The notes under the pieces: model-generated
The model's input: the letters and a program-made list of their open reading frames with translations, nothing else
Database searches by the model: none
Told to the model about the DNA's origin: nothing
Shown: positions 20,097-28,103 of the stretch, one piece after another
Numbering within the stretch: position 1 is the stretch's first letter
Layout of the letters: the number at the start of each line of letters is the position of its first letter
Translations under genes and position numbers: made by a program
Source: Flavobacterium ginsenosidimutans
Lineage (GTDB): Bacteria > Bacteroidota > Bacteroidia > Flavobacteriales > Flavobacteriaceae
Direction: 5' to 3'
NCBI RefSeq assembly: GCF_003254625.1
Contig: NZ_QJRJ01000082.1
Location: 1 to 64,000, forward strand
Length of the DNA: 64,000 nt

Positions 20097-21686
20097 ATGA
20101 ATAAATTATTTTTTAGAATACTTGTTTTACTGATGAGTCTGTCCTTGATAGGGATAATTCTAGTGCAAGTGTTTTGGTTCAATTCTTCGTTCAAAAATAA
20201 TGAAGAGCAATTTAAATACCACGTTACTCAAGTAATTGGAAATGTTGCAGACAAACTGGAACAACAAGAAGAGTACAGTTTCTACGACAAATACAACCGT
20301 ATAAAAGACAGTACGGGGAAAATTCCAAAAAAAGAAGATTTACTGGAAGTACTTTATGTGCAAAGAAACCCAAAAACAAATAAAACAATTGTCTATTCGA
20401 GTACTTTAACATCGGAAGATTATGATATTAATGGATCGGTTTTTGATAAAAAATTCAGTAGTGAGCGTTTTAAAAATTTTAGTTCAAGAAGAGTAACTGA
20501 AGTTTATAACAACAACAACGGTATTGATAATAATAATTTAGGGCAAAGTATTATTCCGGATATTAGAACAGAAAAATCTGGAAGTTTAGATATTTTAAAT
20601 AAAGTTCAACAGCAAATTCAATATAAAGACATTGCCGCTTTAACTCCAATCGAAGGGAGGATTACAAAAGACAAGCTTTATAAATTATTGAAGAAAGAAC
20701 TTGAAGAATATGAGGTTAAAACGAAGTTCGAATTCGGGATATATAGTAGTGGAATTCCAACAAAGATTAAATCTGATGGATTTCATTCTTTAGATAAAGA
20801 GGCAACTTATAGTATTCCTATTTATACGGATAATGAAGGAAATAGTAGGTATGAATTATCGGTTACTTTCCCGCATAAAAAGAAATTTTTATTATCTGAA
20901 TTGTTAAGTATAACTATTTTATCGATAGTTTTTACATTAATTATAATAGTTGCATACACAAGTGCGTTAAATCAATTATTGCGTCAAAAACATATTTCTG
21001 AAATCAAAACCGATTTTATTAATAATATGACGCATGAGTTTAAAACTCCAATTGCAACCATAAATTTAGCATTAGATGCTATCAGAAGTCCAAAAGTTAT
21101 TGAAGATAAAGAAAAGGTTTATCGTTATCTTCAAATGATTAGGGATGAGAATAAAAGAATGCACGCTCAGGTTGAAAATGTACTGCGTATTTCTAAACTA
21201 GAAAAGAGAGAGTTGGATATTACAAAAGAACCAACTGTGGTTACAGATGTAATTGACGATGCGATAGAACACGTAAACTTAATTCTAGAAGACAGAAAAG
21301 GTACTGTAGTAAAGCATTATAATGCAGCAAGAACAACCTGTTTAATAAATGAAGTTCACTTTACAAATGTGTTGGTTAATATTTTGGAAAATGCCATTAA
21401 ATATTCACCTGATGAACCAGAAATCGAAATCTTTACTGAGAACATTAAAGATATGATTTTGATAAAAGTGAGAGATCATGGATTAGGAATGAGTAAGATA
21501 GCTCAAAAACGAGTATTTGAGAAGTTTTACAGAGAACATACTGGAGATCTTCATAATGTGAAAGGACATGGGTTAGGACTTGCTTACGTAAAGAGAATAG
21601 TAGAGGATCACAATGGTCAAGTATATGTAGAAAGCGAAAAAGGAAAGGGTAGCACCTTTATAATAAAAATACCATTAATAAATTAA
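20097..21686 (+). CDS. sensor histidine kinase (RprX-like)
   Basis: 529 residues. TM1 at about 5-27, a long periplasmic sensor of about 235 residues rich in Lys and Asn, and TM2 at about 268-290. The HisKA box NNMTHEFKTPIATINL has the phospho-accepting His near residue 313. HATPase motifs follow: NILENAIKYSPDEPE (N box), VRDHGLGMS (G1) and VKGHGLGLAYVKRIV (G2). The response regulator starts four bases after its stop. The pair resembles Bacteroides RprX/RprY. The signal is unknown. Confidence 0.93.
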   Translation: MNKLFFRILVLLMSLSLIGIILVQVFWFNSSFKNNEEQFKYHVTQVIGNVADKLEQQEEYSFYDKYNRIKDSTGKIPKKEDLLEVLYVQRNPKTNKTIVYSSTLTSEDYDINGSVFDKKFSSERFKNFSSRRVTEVYNNNNGIDNNNLGQSIIPDIRTEKSGSLDILNKVQQQIQYKDIAALTPIEGRITKDKLYKLLKKELEEYEVKTKFEFGIYSSGIPTKIKSDGFHSLDKEATYSIPIYTDNEGNSRYELSVTFPHKKKFLLSELLSITILSIVFTLIIIVAYTSALNQLLRQKHISEIKTDFINNMTHEFKTPIATINLALDAIRSPKVIEDKEKVYRYLQMIRDENKRMHAQVENVLRISKLEKRELDITKEPTVVTDVIDDAIEHVNLILEDRKGTVVKHYNAARTTCLINEVHFTNVLVNILENAIKYSPDEPEIEIFTENIKDMILIKVRDHGLGMSKIAQKRVFEKFYREHTGDLHNVKGHGLGLAYVKRIVEDHNGQVYVESEKGKGSTFIIKIPLIN

Positions 21687-21689
21687 AAT

Positions 21690-22406
21690 ATGGAAAATAC
21701 TAACAAAAGAATACTTTTAGTAGAAGATGACCTAAATTTTGGGGCGGTTCTTAAAGATTATCTAATGTTAAATGACTTTGAAGTTACTTTAGCTAAAAAC
21801 GGTATGGAAGGTTTCGAAAAATTCAAGAAAGATGTATATGATTTATGTATTCTTGATGTCATGATGCCTTATAAAGATGGTTATACTTTAGCCAAAGAAA
21901 TTAGAGAAAAGAACAGTGAAGTGCCAATTATCTTTTTAACAGCAAAATCTATGAAAGAAGATGTGTTAAAAGGTTACAAAGCTGGTGCTGATGACTATTT
22001 AAATAAACCTTTTGATTCAGAAGTTCTTTTAATGAAAATTAAAGCAATCATTCAAAGAAAATCTGCTGATACAAAAGCTGAACAAGTGCAGTTTGAATTT
22101 AATATTGGTAAATTCCATTTAAATTCAAAACTTAGATTCTTGACTTACCAAGATGAAGAGCCAATCAAATTATCTCCAAAAGAAAATGAATTGCTTAAAA
22201 TGTTGATTCTTCACGAAAATGATTTAATGCCGAGAGAATTAGCTTTAACTAAAATCTGGAGAGACGACAACTACTTTACTTCAAGAAGTATGGATGTTTA
22301 CATCGCGAAATTGAGAAAATATCTAAAAGCAGATGAAGATGTTGAAATCTTAAACATTCACGGAGAAGGATTCAGATTAGTTGTAAAAAGCAAAGTTACT
22401 GAATAA
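21690..22406 (+). CDS. OmpR-family response regulator (RprY-like)
   Basis: 238 residues. Receiver domain with VEDD acidic pocket, phospho-acceptor Asp56 in LCILDVMMPYKDG, the TAKS switch threonine and the invariant lysine in DYLNKPFDSE. The C-terminal winged-helix DNA-binding domain (LSPKENELLKMLILHENDLM...MDVYIAKLRKYL) ends in the usual hairpin. The phrases ILDVMMPYKDGYTLAKEIR and FLTAKSMKEDVLKGYKAGADDY recall Bacteroides RprY. It is co-transcribed with the kinase and followed by a strong terminator. Confidence 0.95.
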   Translation: MENTNKRILLVEDDLNFGAVLKDYLMLNDFEVTLAKNGMEGFEKFKKDVYDLCILDVMMPYKDGYTLAKEIREKNSEVPIIFLTAKSMKEDVLKGYKAGADDYLNKPFDSEVLLMKIKAIIQRKSADTKAEQVQFEFNIGKFHLNSKLRFLTYQDEEPIKLSPKENELLKMLILHENDLMPRELALTKIWRDDNYFTSRSMDVYIAKLRKYLKADEDVEILNIHGEGFRLVVKSKVTE

Positions 22407-22427
22407 CAAATTCACTATAAATAGTAT

Positions 22428-22454
22428 AAGCCCTGAGAAATCAGGGCTTTTTTT
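22428..22454 (+). terminator. intrinsic terminator of the two-component operon
   Basis: AAGCCCTGA and TCAGGGCTT form a perfect stem over a GAAA loop, followed by a T-run. Confidence 0.9.
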
Positions 22455-22738
22455 GTGTTTAGGAATGAAATTTAGCATCCAATGTCACCAATTGCCATTA
22501 GTTTATAGATAATGTAAATCGTAGAGATGCACTGTATTGCGTCTACACAAAGTGAATCATCATCTTTATCGAATTACGATTGTGTAACTTCCTTCGTCGA
22601 ATTGACAGACAAAGCTAAAAATAATTAGAATTTGGATTTTTTTATTGAATATTTTAAGTTGAATTTATTGTGTTTATAATTTTGATTTTCAAATAGATAA
22701 TGTGTGTTTTTAAAGTGAATAAAATGTGTGATTTATTT
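22455..22738. other. gene-free stretch with repeat debris
   Basis: No ORF with coding character. 22521-22546 is an imperfect hairpin (GTAGA...TCTAC with TGC arms). 22589-22607 reads CTTCCTTCGTCGAATTGACA, a degenerate half of the inverted repeat found intact at 27208-27309. The rest is A+T-rich and featureless. Confidence 0.5.
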
Positions 22739-22768
22739 TTGACACGAATTTTCTTTAAAATAAATTTG
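22739..22768 (+). promoter_or_regulatory. consensus Bacteroidetes promoter of an orphan transcript
   Basis: TTG at 22739-22741, a spacer of exactly 19 bases, and TAAATTTG at 22761-22768. It has the same architecture as the bamD promoter. No protein gene starts close by; a terminator stands about 175 bases downstream. Confidence 0.7.
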
Positions 22769-22772
22769 GAAA

Positions 22773-22977
22773 ATCAAAAAACAATTCTGAATATTTGCAA
22801 ACGAAAAAAATAATAACCCTTTAAAACGAAGAAATAGTGTTTGTACTTACATCGACATCTCAGAGCTTTACACCAAATGGTTTTGGTGAAGTGATTCTTC
22901 GTGGCTTATTTCAATCTTAGAAATACATTTTTAGATATATAAAAAAGCCCGAAGACTATAAGTTTCGGGCTTTTTTT
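22773..22977 (+). ncRNA. candidate small RNA, unclassified
   Basis: The stretch runs from the predicted start of the 22739-22768 promoter to a terminator ending near 22977 and contains no convincing ORF. A perfect hairpin has CACCAAA (22871-22877) and TTTGGTG (22882-22888) arms. An outer helix can form between ACGAAG (22826-22831) and CTTCGT (22897-22902), extended by AAAT/ATT with one bulge. The long imperfect hairpin with an internal bubble is the kind of shape seen in 6S-like RNAs, but I cannot assign it to a family. It could instead be an untranslated leader reading toward the RtcB operon. Confidence 0.45.
22941..22977 (+). terminator. strong intrinsic terminator of the orphan transcript
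   Basis: AGCCCGAA (22946-22953) pairs with TTCGGGCT (22964-22971), flanked by As on the left and seven Ts on the right. It could work in both directions. Confidence 0.88.
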
Positions 22978-23066
22978 ATTCTAGACACTTCAAAATTTTC
23001 CCGAAAATCGATTTTTAGAATTTATCCTTGAGGATAAAAGGTTAAGCCTTTTTGGCTGTTAATTTA

Positions 23067-23831
23067 ATGCACGATAATTTTTTTATGGAAAATTATACGG
23101 TAGATGAGTATGCTTTATGTACTCGTTTTAAAAGTAAAAGAAGAAAGAAAAGATTAGTAAAAGAAGATTTTGAAAGACAATTAATCCAACTGGACAATCT
23201 TGAAAAAAAACTTTGGAAACAGCGTAATAACTTGCCTTGGATCCTGCTTGATGAGCCTTATCAAAAAGGATGGCAACGTCATTTTAAATTAAGAGATGAT
23301 GTTGTAAGATCAAGTGAAGCAGAATTTTACAAAACTCTGTTGGAAAAGATAAATACTTGGCAATTTTCTTCGGATAAAACCTTTAAAAAAAGGAAAAGTA
23401 AAAAGAGAAAAAATGCTTCTTCTGTGCAAATTCAAAAGCTAAAAGAATTTACTGAAAGTGAATGGAACAGCCCGAAATTGGAATTGTCAGAAAGAGAAAA
23501 AGTACATTTTAGCAAGCAAGAACGTTGGAGTAAAGTTTTTGAGAGATATAGAATTCATTATGTGTTTAACGAGCCTTGGCGCTATGTACTTCAGGTAAAA
23601 CCTTACATGATTACGCACAAAAGAATGTTGGATTCTGATTTAGAAAGTGAAATTCAGCTTATTTTAAATTATACTTCAAATTATAATCTTAGAGGAAAAA
23701 TAAACAGATTAGTAAAGGGGCTGTCTTATAATTGGGGGTATTTTCAAAGTGAAAACCCAAGAGAGATAAGTCCAATAAAAAATAAAAGTCTACACCTATT
23801 GTATCAGCAATATGTAGATGAAATGATATAA
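23067..23831 (+). CDS. uncharacterised basic protein, first gene of the RtcB/PrfH operon
   Basis: About 254 residues from ATG 23067. A TTG at 23052 and an ATG at 23085 are also in frame; the 23085 ATG follows a poor all-T context. The protein is rich in Lys/Arg, with clusters FKSKRRKKRL near the N terminus and KKRKSKKRKN in the middle. It also has many aromatic residues (LPWILLDEPYQKGWQRHF, FNEPWRYVLQVKPYMITHKRML). No signal peptide, membrane helix or known motif. Its stop is five bases before rtcB, so it belongs to that operon. Strong basicity suggests RNA or ribosome contact, which is inference only. Confidence 0.75.
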   Translation: MHDNFFMENYTVDEYALCTRFKSKRRKKRLVKEDFERQLIQLDNLEKKLWKQRNNLPWILLDEPYQKGWQRHFKLRDDVVRSSEAEFYKTLLEKINTWQFSSDKTFKKRKSKKRKNASSVQIQKLKEFTESEWNSPKLELSEREKVHFSKQERWSKVFERYRIHYVFNEPWRYVLQVKPYMITHKRMLDSDLESEIQLILNYTSNYNLRGKINRLVKGLSYNWGYFQSENPREISPIKNKSLHLLYQQYVDEMI

Positions 23832-23835
23832 AATC

Positions 23836-25227
23836 ATGGGAAATAAATTATCTGGAAAAGACCTGATTAAATTAGGTTTTCCAAAGAACAATTCAATAAA
23901 TATAGCTTTAGGGCAAATAAACAGATATAGAAAAAGAGAAAAAAAGGAATCTATTCTAACAGAAGCAAAAGACGTATTGTTAAATCCTGAAAAATATGAA
24001 GGAAACGGAACGTGGGGAAAAGTTGCTGAAGGTTTAATCAAGCCTGTTCAAGTAAGAATGCATCAGTTAAAAACAACGAGAGCACCTTTTTCGATTTTTG
24101 GCGAAAACGAAATTGATCAGCAAGCTAAATTTCAATTGTATGATTCATTGAAACTGCCAATTTCGGTTGCTGGAGCTTTAATGCCAGATGCGCATTCGGG
24201 TTACGGATTACCAATTGGGGGAGTGTTGGCGACTGATAATGCGGTTATTCCGTACGGTGTTGGAGTTGATATCGGATGCAGAATGAGTCTTTCGATTTTT
24301 GATTTGCCAGCTTCTCATTTCAAAGGAAGAGAACATCAATTAGAAGCAATTTTAAGAGATAATACCAAGTTCGGAATGAATGAAGTGCAATCTTCAAGAG
24401 TCGATCATGAAGTTTTTCATAAGAGCGAATTTCAAGATATTCCGTTGTTAAAAAATCTTTTGCCAAAAGCTTACAAACAATTGGGAAGCTCAGGTGGAGG
24501 AAACCATTTCGTAGAGTTCGGAATTGCAAAAATTGATAATCCGGAGAATGAATGGAAATTGGAAAAAGGAGAATATTTTGCTGTTTTATCCCACAGTGGT
24601 TCTCGCGGATTGGGGGCTAATATTGCAAAACATTACACGTATTTAGCGACTAAGCAATGTCCGTTGCCGAAAAATGTGCAGCATTTAGCTTGGCTGGATT
24701 TGAATACACATGACGGTCAGGAATATTGGCTGGCTATGAATTTAGCTGGAGAGTATGCAAAAGCTTGTCACGATGATATTCATAGAAGAATTGCCAAAGC
24801 GATCGGGAAAAGAGTAGTGGTAACTATAGAAAATCACCACAATTTTGCTTGGAAAGAAATGGTAAACGGTCAGGAATGTATTGTGCATAGAAAAGGAGCG
24901 ACACCTGCAGGTGAAGGTCAGTTGGGAATTATTCCTGGTTCGATGACAGCACCAGGTTTTATTGTGAAAGGAAAAGGAAATCTGGAGAGTTTGAACTCAG
25001 CTTCGCATGGCGCTGGACGTTTGTTTTCTAGGGCTAAATGTAAAAGCAGTTTTACGCAAAGTCAGATTAATAAAGAATTGAAGAAACACGATGTGACTTT
25101 GATTGGCGGTAATATTGACGAAGCTCCAATGGCATACAAAGACATTACAAAAGTGATGGCAAACCAAACAGATTTAGTTGAAGTTTTAGGAACATTTACG
25201 CCTAAAATTGTTAGAATGGATCGCTAA
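23836..25227 (+). CDS. rtcB: RNA-splicing ligase RtcB (RtcB2-like, PrfH-linked)
   Basis: 463 residues. All RtcB landmarks are present: DAHSGYGLPIGGVLA, metal ligands in VDIGCRMS (Asp145, Cys148), GGGNHFVEFG (His224), LSHSGSRGLG (His253), ENHHNFAWKE (His334/335), KGATPAGEGQ and the guanylylated histidine in SASHGAGRLFSR (about His391). It joins 2',3'-cyclic phosphate (or 3'-phosphate) and 5'-OH RNA ends using GTP. The operon with prfH matches the RtcB2/PrfH pair reported to rescue ribosomes and repair 16S rRNA cut at the decoding centre. That role here is inferred from context. Confidence 0.96.
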   Translation: MGNKLSGKDLIKLGFPKNNSINIALGQINRYRKREKKESILTEAKDVLLNPEKYEGNGTWGKVAEGLIKPVQVRMHQLKTTRAPFSIFGENEIDQQAKFQLYDSLKLPISVAGALMPDAHSGYGLPIGGVLATDNAVIPYGVGVDIGCRMSLSIFDLPASHFKGREHQLEAILRDNTKFGMNEVQSSRVDHEVFHKSEFQDIPLLKNLLPKAYKQLGSSGGGNHFVEFGIAKIDNPENEWKLEKGEYFAVLSHSGSRGLGANIAKHYTYLATKQCPLPKNVQHLAWLDLNTHDGQEYWLAMNLAGEYAKACHDDIHRRIAKAIGKRVVVTIENHHNFAWKEMVNGQECIVHRKGATPAGEGQLGIIPGSMTAPGFIVKGKGNLESLNSASHGAGRLFSRAKCKSSFTQSQINKELKKHDVTLIGGNIDEAPMAYKDITKVMANQTDLVEVLGTFTPKIVRMDR

Positions 25228-25240
25228 AAATTAAAAAATT

Positions 25241-25852
25241 ATGGAAAGATTTCAAGACGAAAATAAATGGCTGGGAAGCTTTTATAATGAGATTTTGGTT
25301 AAGTGTCCAAAATGCGAATCGAAAGCAGCTGTCAAAGAAGAATTAAAGGAAAAATGTGAATGTGGAAAATGCCACAGCATGGTTTTTGAATGCAAAAAAT
25401 GCTTTTATAAAATAAAAGAAGCTGTGTATCAATACATCGCTTTTGGCAAAGAATATTGTAATAATTGCTACGAAAAATTTGAATATCATTCACAACCATT
25501 AAAAGAGAAACCTTTAACGTACAAAACGAAATGTCCTCATTGCAATTTTCAAGAGGAATGGAAAACGAAAACATATAGAGTTAGAGAAGAATCAAAACTC
25601 GACAATGGTTTAGTGAGAGAAATGTGGTATGATTTACCGCTTTGGTTTCAAAAAGAATTTGATGGGAAAATCTTTTGGGCGTATAACCTTGATCATATTG
25701 ATTATTTGGAAAAATATATTGGTGCTGATTTAAGAGAACGCAATTCAAAAGCAAATTACACATCAAGTTTGGTGGCTCGTTTACCGCAATTTGTAAAAGC
25801 AGCAAAAAATAGAGAAAAGCTGCTCAAAATTTTAAAGAAATGGAAAGAATAA
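25241..25852 (+). CDS. multi-zinc-ribbon protein in the RtcB/PrfH operon
   Basis: 203 residues with eleven cysteines. CPKC (22-25), CECGKC (39-44), CKKC (51-54), CNNC (73-76) and CPHC (98-101) could build two or more zinc ribbons. The C-terminal part has [37 protein letters not shown] and [20 protein letters not shown], a distinct conserved-looking module with no function I can name. It starts 13 bases after rtcB and its end overlaps prfH by 13 bases, so the three are translated together. A substrate- or ribosome-recognition role is an inference. Confidence 0.88.
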   Translation: MERFQDENKWLGSFYNEILVKCPKCESKAAVKEELKEKCECGKCHSMVFECKKCFYKIKEAVYQYIAFGKEYCNNCYEKFEYHSQPLKEKPLTYKTKCPHCNFQEEWKTKTYRVREESKLDNGLVREMWYDLPLWFQKEFDGKIFWAYNLDHIDYLEKYIGADLRERNSKANYTSSLVARLPQFVKAAKNREKLLKILKKWKE

Positions 25853-26529
25853 TTCAGATAACAGCGGGTCGCGGACCTGCAGAATGCACTTGGGTGGTTG
25901 CCCAAGTGCTTAAAAAAGTTTTGGAAGAAGCACAAGAACAGCAATTGGAAACGGTTTTACTGCAAAGAGAAGCTGGAATTGAAAATGGAACTGTAGAAAC
26001 TGCTTCGATCGCTATAAGAGGAAAAAATGCAGATCAGTTTGTGAATTCTTGGATAGGAACAGTTCAATGGATTGGTCATAGTCAGTTTAGGAAAATGCAC
26101 AAGCGCAAAAACTGGTTTATTGGAATTTTTGAAATCGAACAACAGAAAAATAACTTGTTTTCTGAAAACGATATTCAATATCAGGCAATGCGAAGCTCGG
26201 GAGCAGGAGGACAGCATGTAAATAAAGTAAGTTCTGCGATTCGGGCAACTCATATTCCGACAGGAATTGCAGTAGTTTCAATGGACAGCCGTTCACAGCA
26301 TCAAAACAAAAAACTGGCAACAGAAAGATTAATTAAAAAACTAGAAGACGAGAAATTACTTCAGCTTAAAAATCATGTGGGAAAACAATGGGAAAATCAG
26401 CTTAATATACAGCGAGGAAATCCTGTGAGAGTTTTTACTGGAAGTGATTTTAAAAAGAATAAAGTGGAGAAAAGTTACAAAGGAACTCGTCAAAAATTGA
26501 AGAACGATTTGCGGAATGAGCATAATTAA
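25840..26529 (+). CDS. prfH: peptide chain release factor homologue PrfH
   Basis: 229 residues, much shorter than RF1/RF2 because the N-terminal and codon-recognition parts are missing. The peptidyl-hydrolase motif GGQ is at 123-125 in [44 protein letters not shown] and a basic C-terminal tail follow. PrfH proteins release peptides from stalled ribosomes that have a damaged small subunit. Overlap with the zinc-ribbon gene and linkage to rtcB fit the rescue-then-repair model. Confidence 0.95.
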   Translation: MERIIQITAGRGPAECTWVVAQVLKKVLEEAQEQQLETVLLQREAGIENGTVETASIAIRGKNADQFVNSWIGTVQWIGHSQFRKMHKRKNWFIGIFEIEQQKNNLFSENDIQYQAMRSSGAGGQHVNKVSSAIRATHIPTGIAVVSMDSRSQHQNKKLATERLIKKLEDEKLLQLKNHVGKQWENQLNIQRGNPVRVFTGSDFKKNKVEKSYKGTRQKLKNDLRNEHN

Positions 26530-26532
26530 AAG

Positions 26533-26577
26533 TTGGTCGCAATAAACGATGATGATATGCGAATTATATGTGACCAA
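26533..26577. repeat. imperfect hairpin after prfH
   Basis: TTGGTC (26533-26538) and GACCAA (26572-26577) are complementary, with partial pairing (AATAA/TTAT) inside. It is followed by As rather than Ts, so it is not an obvious terminator in the plus direction. Confidence 0.4.
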
Positions 26578-26604
26578 AAAAAACAATAAATATCGACACA
26601 TAAA

Positions 26605-27138
26605 ATGAAAACAATTGATAAATACCTTTTTCAAGCATTGGATAATTACCCTTATTCACTTGAAGAAACTATAGAATCTTTGGATTATGCTTTTTCTTAT
26701 GATAATAAAAATACAATGGTTTTGTGTTTATACGGAAGAATTCAGGCAGAGCAATTAATGAATTATGAAGAAGCGAAATCTTATTTTCAGGAAGCTTTAG
26801 CGATTAATATTCATGCTCTTGAAGTTTATCCGTATTATTTGCAGACTTTAATTGTGAATGAAGATTTCGAAGAAGCTCAAAAATTGATTGACTTTGCTTT
26901 GACTATTAAAGGAATAAATAAATCAATGATTTTTGTAAAGAAAGCTGTTTTGTTAGAAGTGCAGCATAAATTTAAAGAAGCTTTGAAAGAAATTAAGCAA
27001 GCAAAATTATATTCTATTCAGCATGATTATGATTCTGGAATTAGTGAAGTAGAAAAGCGAATTAAAGATAAAGTAGATTTGTTGGAAAAGAAGAAACCTA
27101 AAGAAAAAAAGAAAAGTGCTAAAAAGAAAGCGAAATGA
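26605..27138 (+). CDS. TPR protein with lysine-rich tail
   Basis: 177 residues. TPR-like helices: LEETIESLDYAFSYDNKNTMVLCLYGRI, NYEEAKSYFQEALAINIHALEVY, DFEEAQKLIDFAL and HKFKEALKEIKQAKL. The last 20 or so residues are almost only Lys, Glu and Pro, ending KKSAKKKAK. No signal peptide. It lies 75 bases after prfH beyond a hairpin and ends just before a terminator. It may be the last gene of the RtcB/PrfH transcript or an independent gene. Confidence 0.8.
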   Translation: MKTIDKYLFQALDNYPYSLEETIESLDYAFSYDNKNTMVLCLYGRIQAEQLMNYEEAKSYFQEALAINIHALEVYPYYLQTLIVNEDFEEAQKLIDFALTIKGINKSMIFVKKAVLLEVQHKFKEALKEIKQAKLYSIQHDYDSGISEVEKRIKDKVDLLEKKKPKEKKKSAKKKAK

Positions 27139-27150
27139 TTTTGATTAACG

Positions 27151-27179
27151 AAAAACGATGCAACTTCGCATCGTTTTTT
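27151..27179 (+). terminator. intrinsic terminator at the end of the RtcB/PrfH region
   Basis: ACGATGC (27155-27161) and GCATCGT (27168-27174) around AACTTC, with As before and six Ts after. Confidence 0.85.
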
Positions 27180-27207
27180 GTTTATTTTGATTGGGTGTAC
27201 GCAAAGT

Positions 27208-27309
27208 TTGTCATTTCGACGAAGGAGAAATCTCCACGAGTAGCTCCGCAATGAGAGTCCAATCTTTATGGAGTCACTTGCGAAGATTTCTCCTTCGTCG
27301 AAATGACAA
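27208..27309. repeat. 102-bp element with perfect 26-bp inverted ends
   Basis: The arms 27208-27233 (beginning TTGTCATTTCGACGAAGG) and 27284-27309 are exact reverse complements over 26 bp. A 50-bp spacer separates them and itself contains CTCCA/TGGAG. It has no ORF. It sits between convergent genes and looks like a MITE or REP-type dispersed element. A decayed half copy is visible at 22589-22607. Confidence 0.75.
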
Positions 27310-27341
27310 GACTGTGGGGATATTGTTAGATTAAAGAAATT

Positions 27342-28088
27342 TTATTTCCAGTGTAATTCTAATGCAAAACAATTTTTATCACCTTTTGTAATGCTGAATG
27401 TTGTTGCTGAATGATCTTCATTTTCATTTTCGTGGATTACAACCTGATCGTTTAGAGAAAGTTCTTTTAGGAAATTCATTTCGAAGCTTTTAACTTCTTG
27501 TTTTAGAATTCTTTTGGCATCGACATGATCTAAACACCATTCCAGATATTTTACATTATTCGCATGATTTACAATATCTAAATCAGATAAATAAACCGTT
27601 TTTTCAAAAACTGATTCTTTATCAGGATTAATGTTAATTCTAGAAAAACCTTCAACAGTTGCTCTGTTATCTGGGTAAAGTTCGAAATGTTCATAAGGCA
27701 AAGCTAAAGCTTCTGGACGTCGTGCTTTGGTATTAAAAACAGCCCAATAAGTTTCACTACCAACAATCTTTTTTCCGTTTACATACATTTCAAGCGCACG
27801 AACCGAACGTGAATTTTCAAGACTATTAATCCAAGTTTTTACCGTTACAACATCCTGCCATTTTGGTAAAGCAGTTATTTCTACACGCATTCTGCTTAAA
27901 ACCCAAGCCTGATCAAATTCCTGCATGTCTGTAAAGCTGATTCCGCCAACTTCTGAATGCGCAGCAGCGGTAAGCTGTAAAAGATTGCATAAATCGGTGT
28001 ATTTTAAGTAGCCGTTTGGCGTACATTGTGTAAAATTAATTTCCCAGTCTTTACTCAAAACTGATGTGAAATTTGGTGATATAGGCAT
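27342..28088 (-). CDS. acyl-ACP thioesterase
   Basis: 248 residues built from two hotdog folds. The first has QLTAAAHSEVGGISFTDMQEFDQAWVLSRMRVEI. The second has the likely active-site segment DIVNHANNVKYLEWCLD. It matches the PF01643 acyl-[ACP] thioesterase family, which releases free fatty acids from acyl carrier protein. It lies 15 bases after miaA on the minus strand and is probably co-transcribed. Chain-length preference cannot be read from the sequence. Confidence 0.9.
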   Translation of the reverse strand: MPISPNFTSVLSKDWEINFTQCTPNGYLKYTDLCNLLQLTAAAHSEVGGISFTDMQEFDQAWVLSRMRVEITALPKWQDVVTVKTWINSLENSRSVRALEMYVNGKKIVGSETYWAVFNTKARRPEALALPYEHFELYPDNRATVEGFSRININPDKESVFEKTVYLSDLDIVNHANNVKYLEWCLDHVDAKRILKQEVKSFEMNFLKELSLNDQVVIHENENEDHSATTFSITKGDKNCFALELHWK

Positions 28089-28103
28089 TGCTAATTTTAG
28101 ATT

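Noticed and set aside
22521-22607. Possible tRNA-like or small gene in the spacer after the response regulator
   Set aside because: No cloverleaf or ORF; the similarities are to repeat elements elsewhere in the window.
25957-26320. Minus-strand ORFs opposite prfH and the zinc-ribbon gene
   Set aside because: They are antisense shadows of well-supported coding sequence with Leu/Ser/Cys-rich nonsense translations.
26533-26577. Hairpin after prfH as an operon terminator
   Set aside because: It is followed by As, not Ts, in the direction of transcription.
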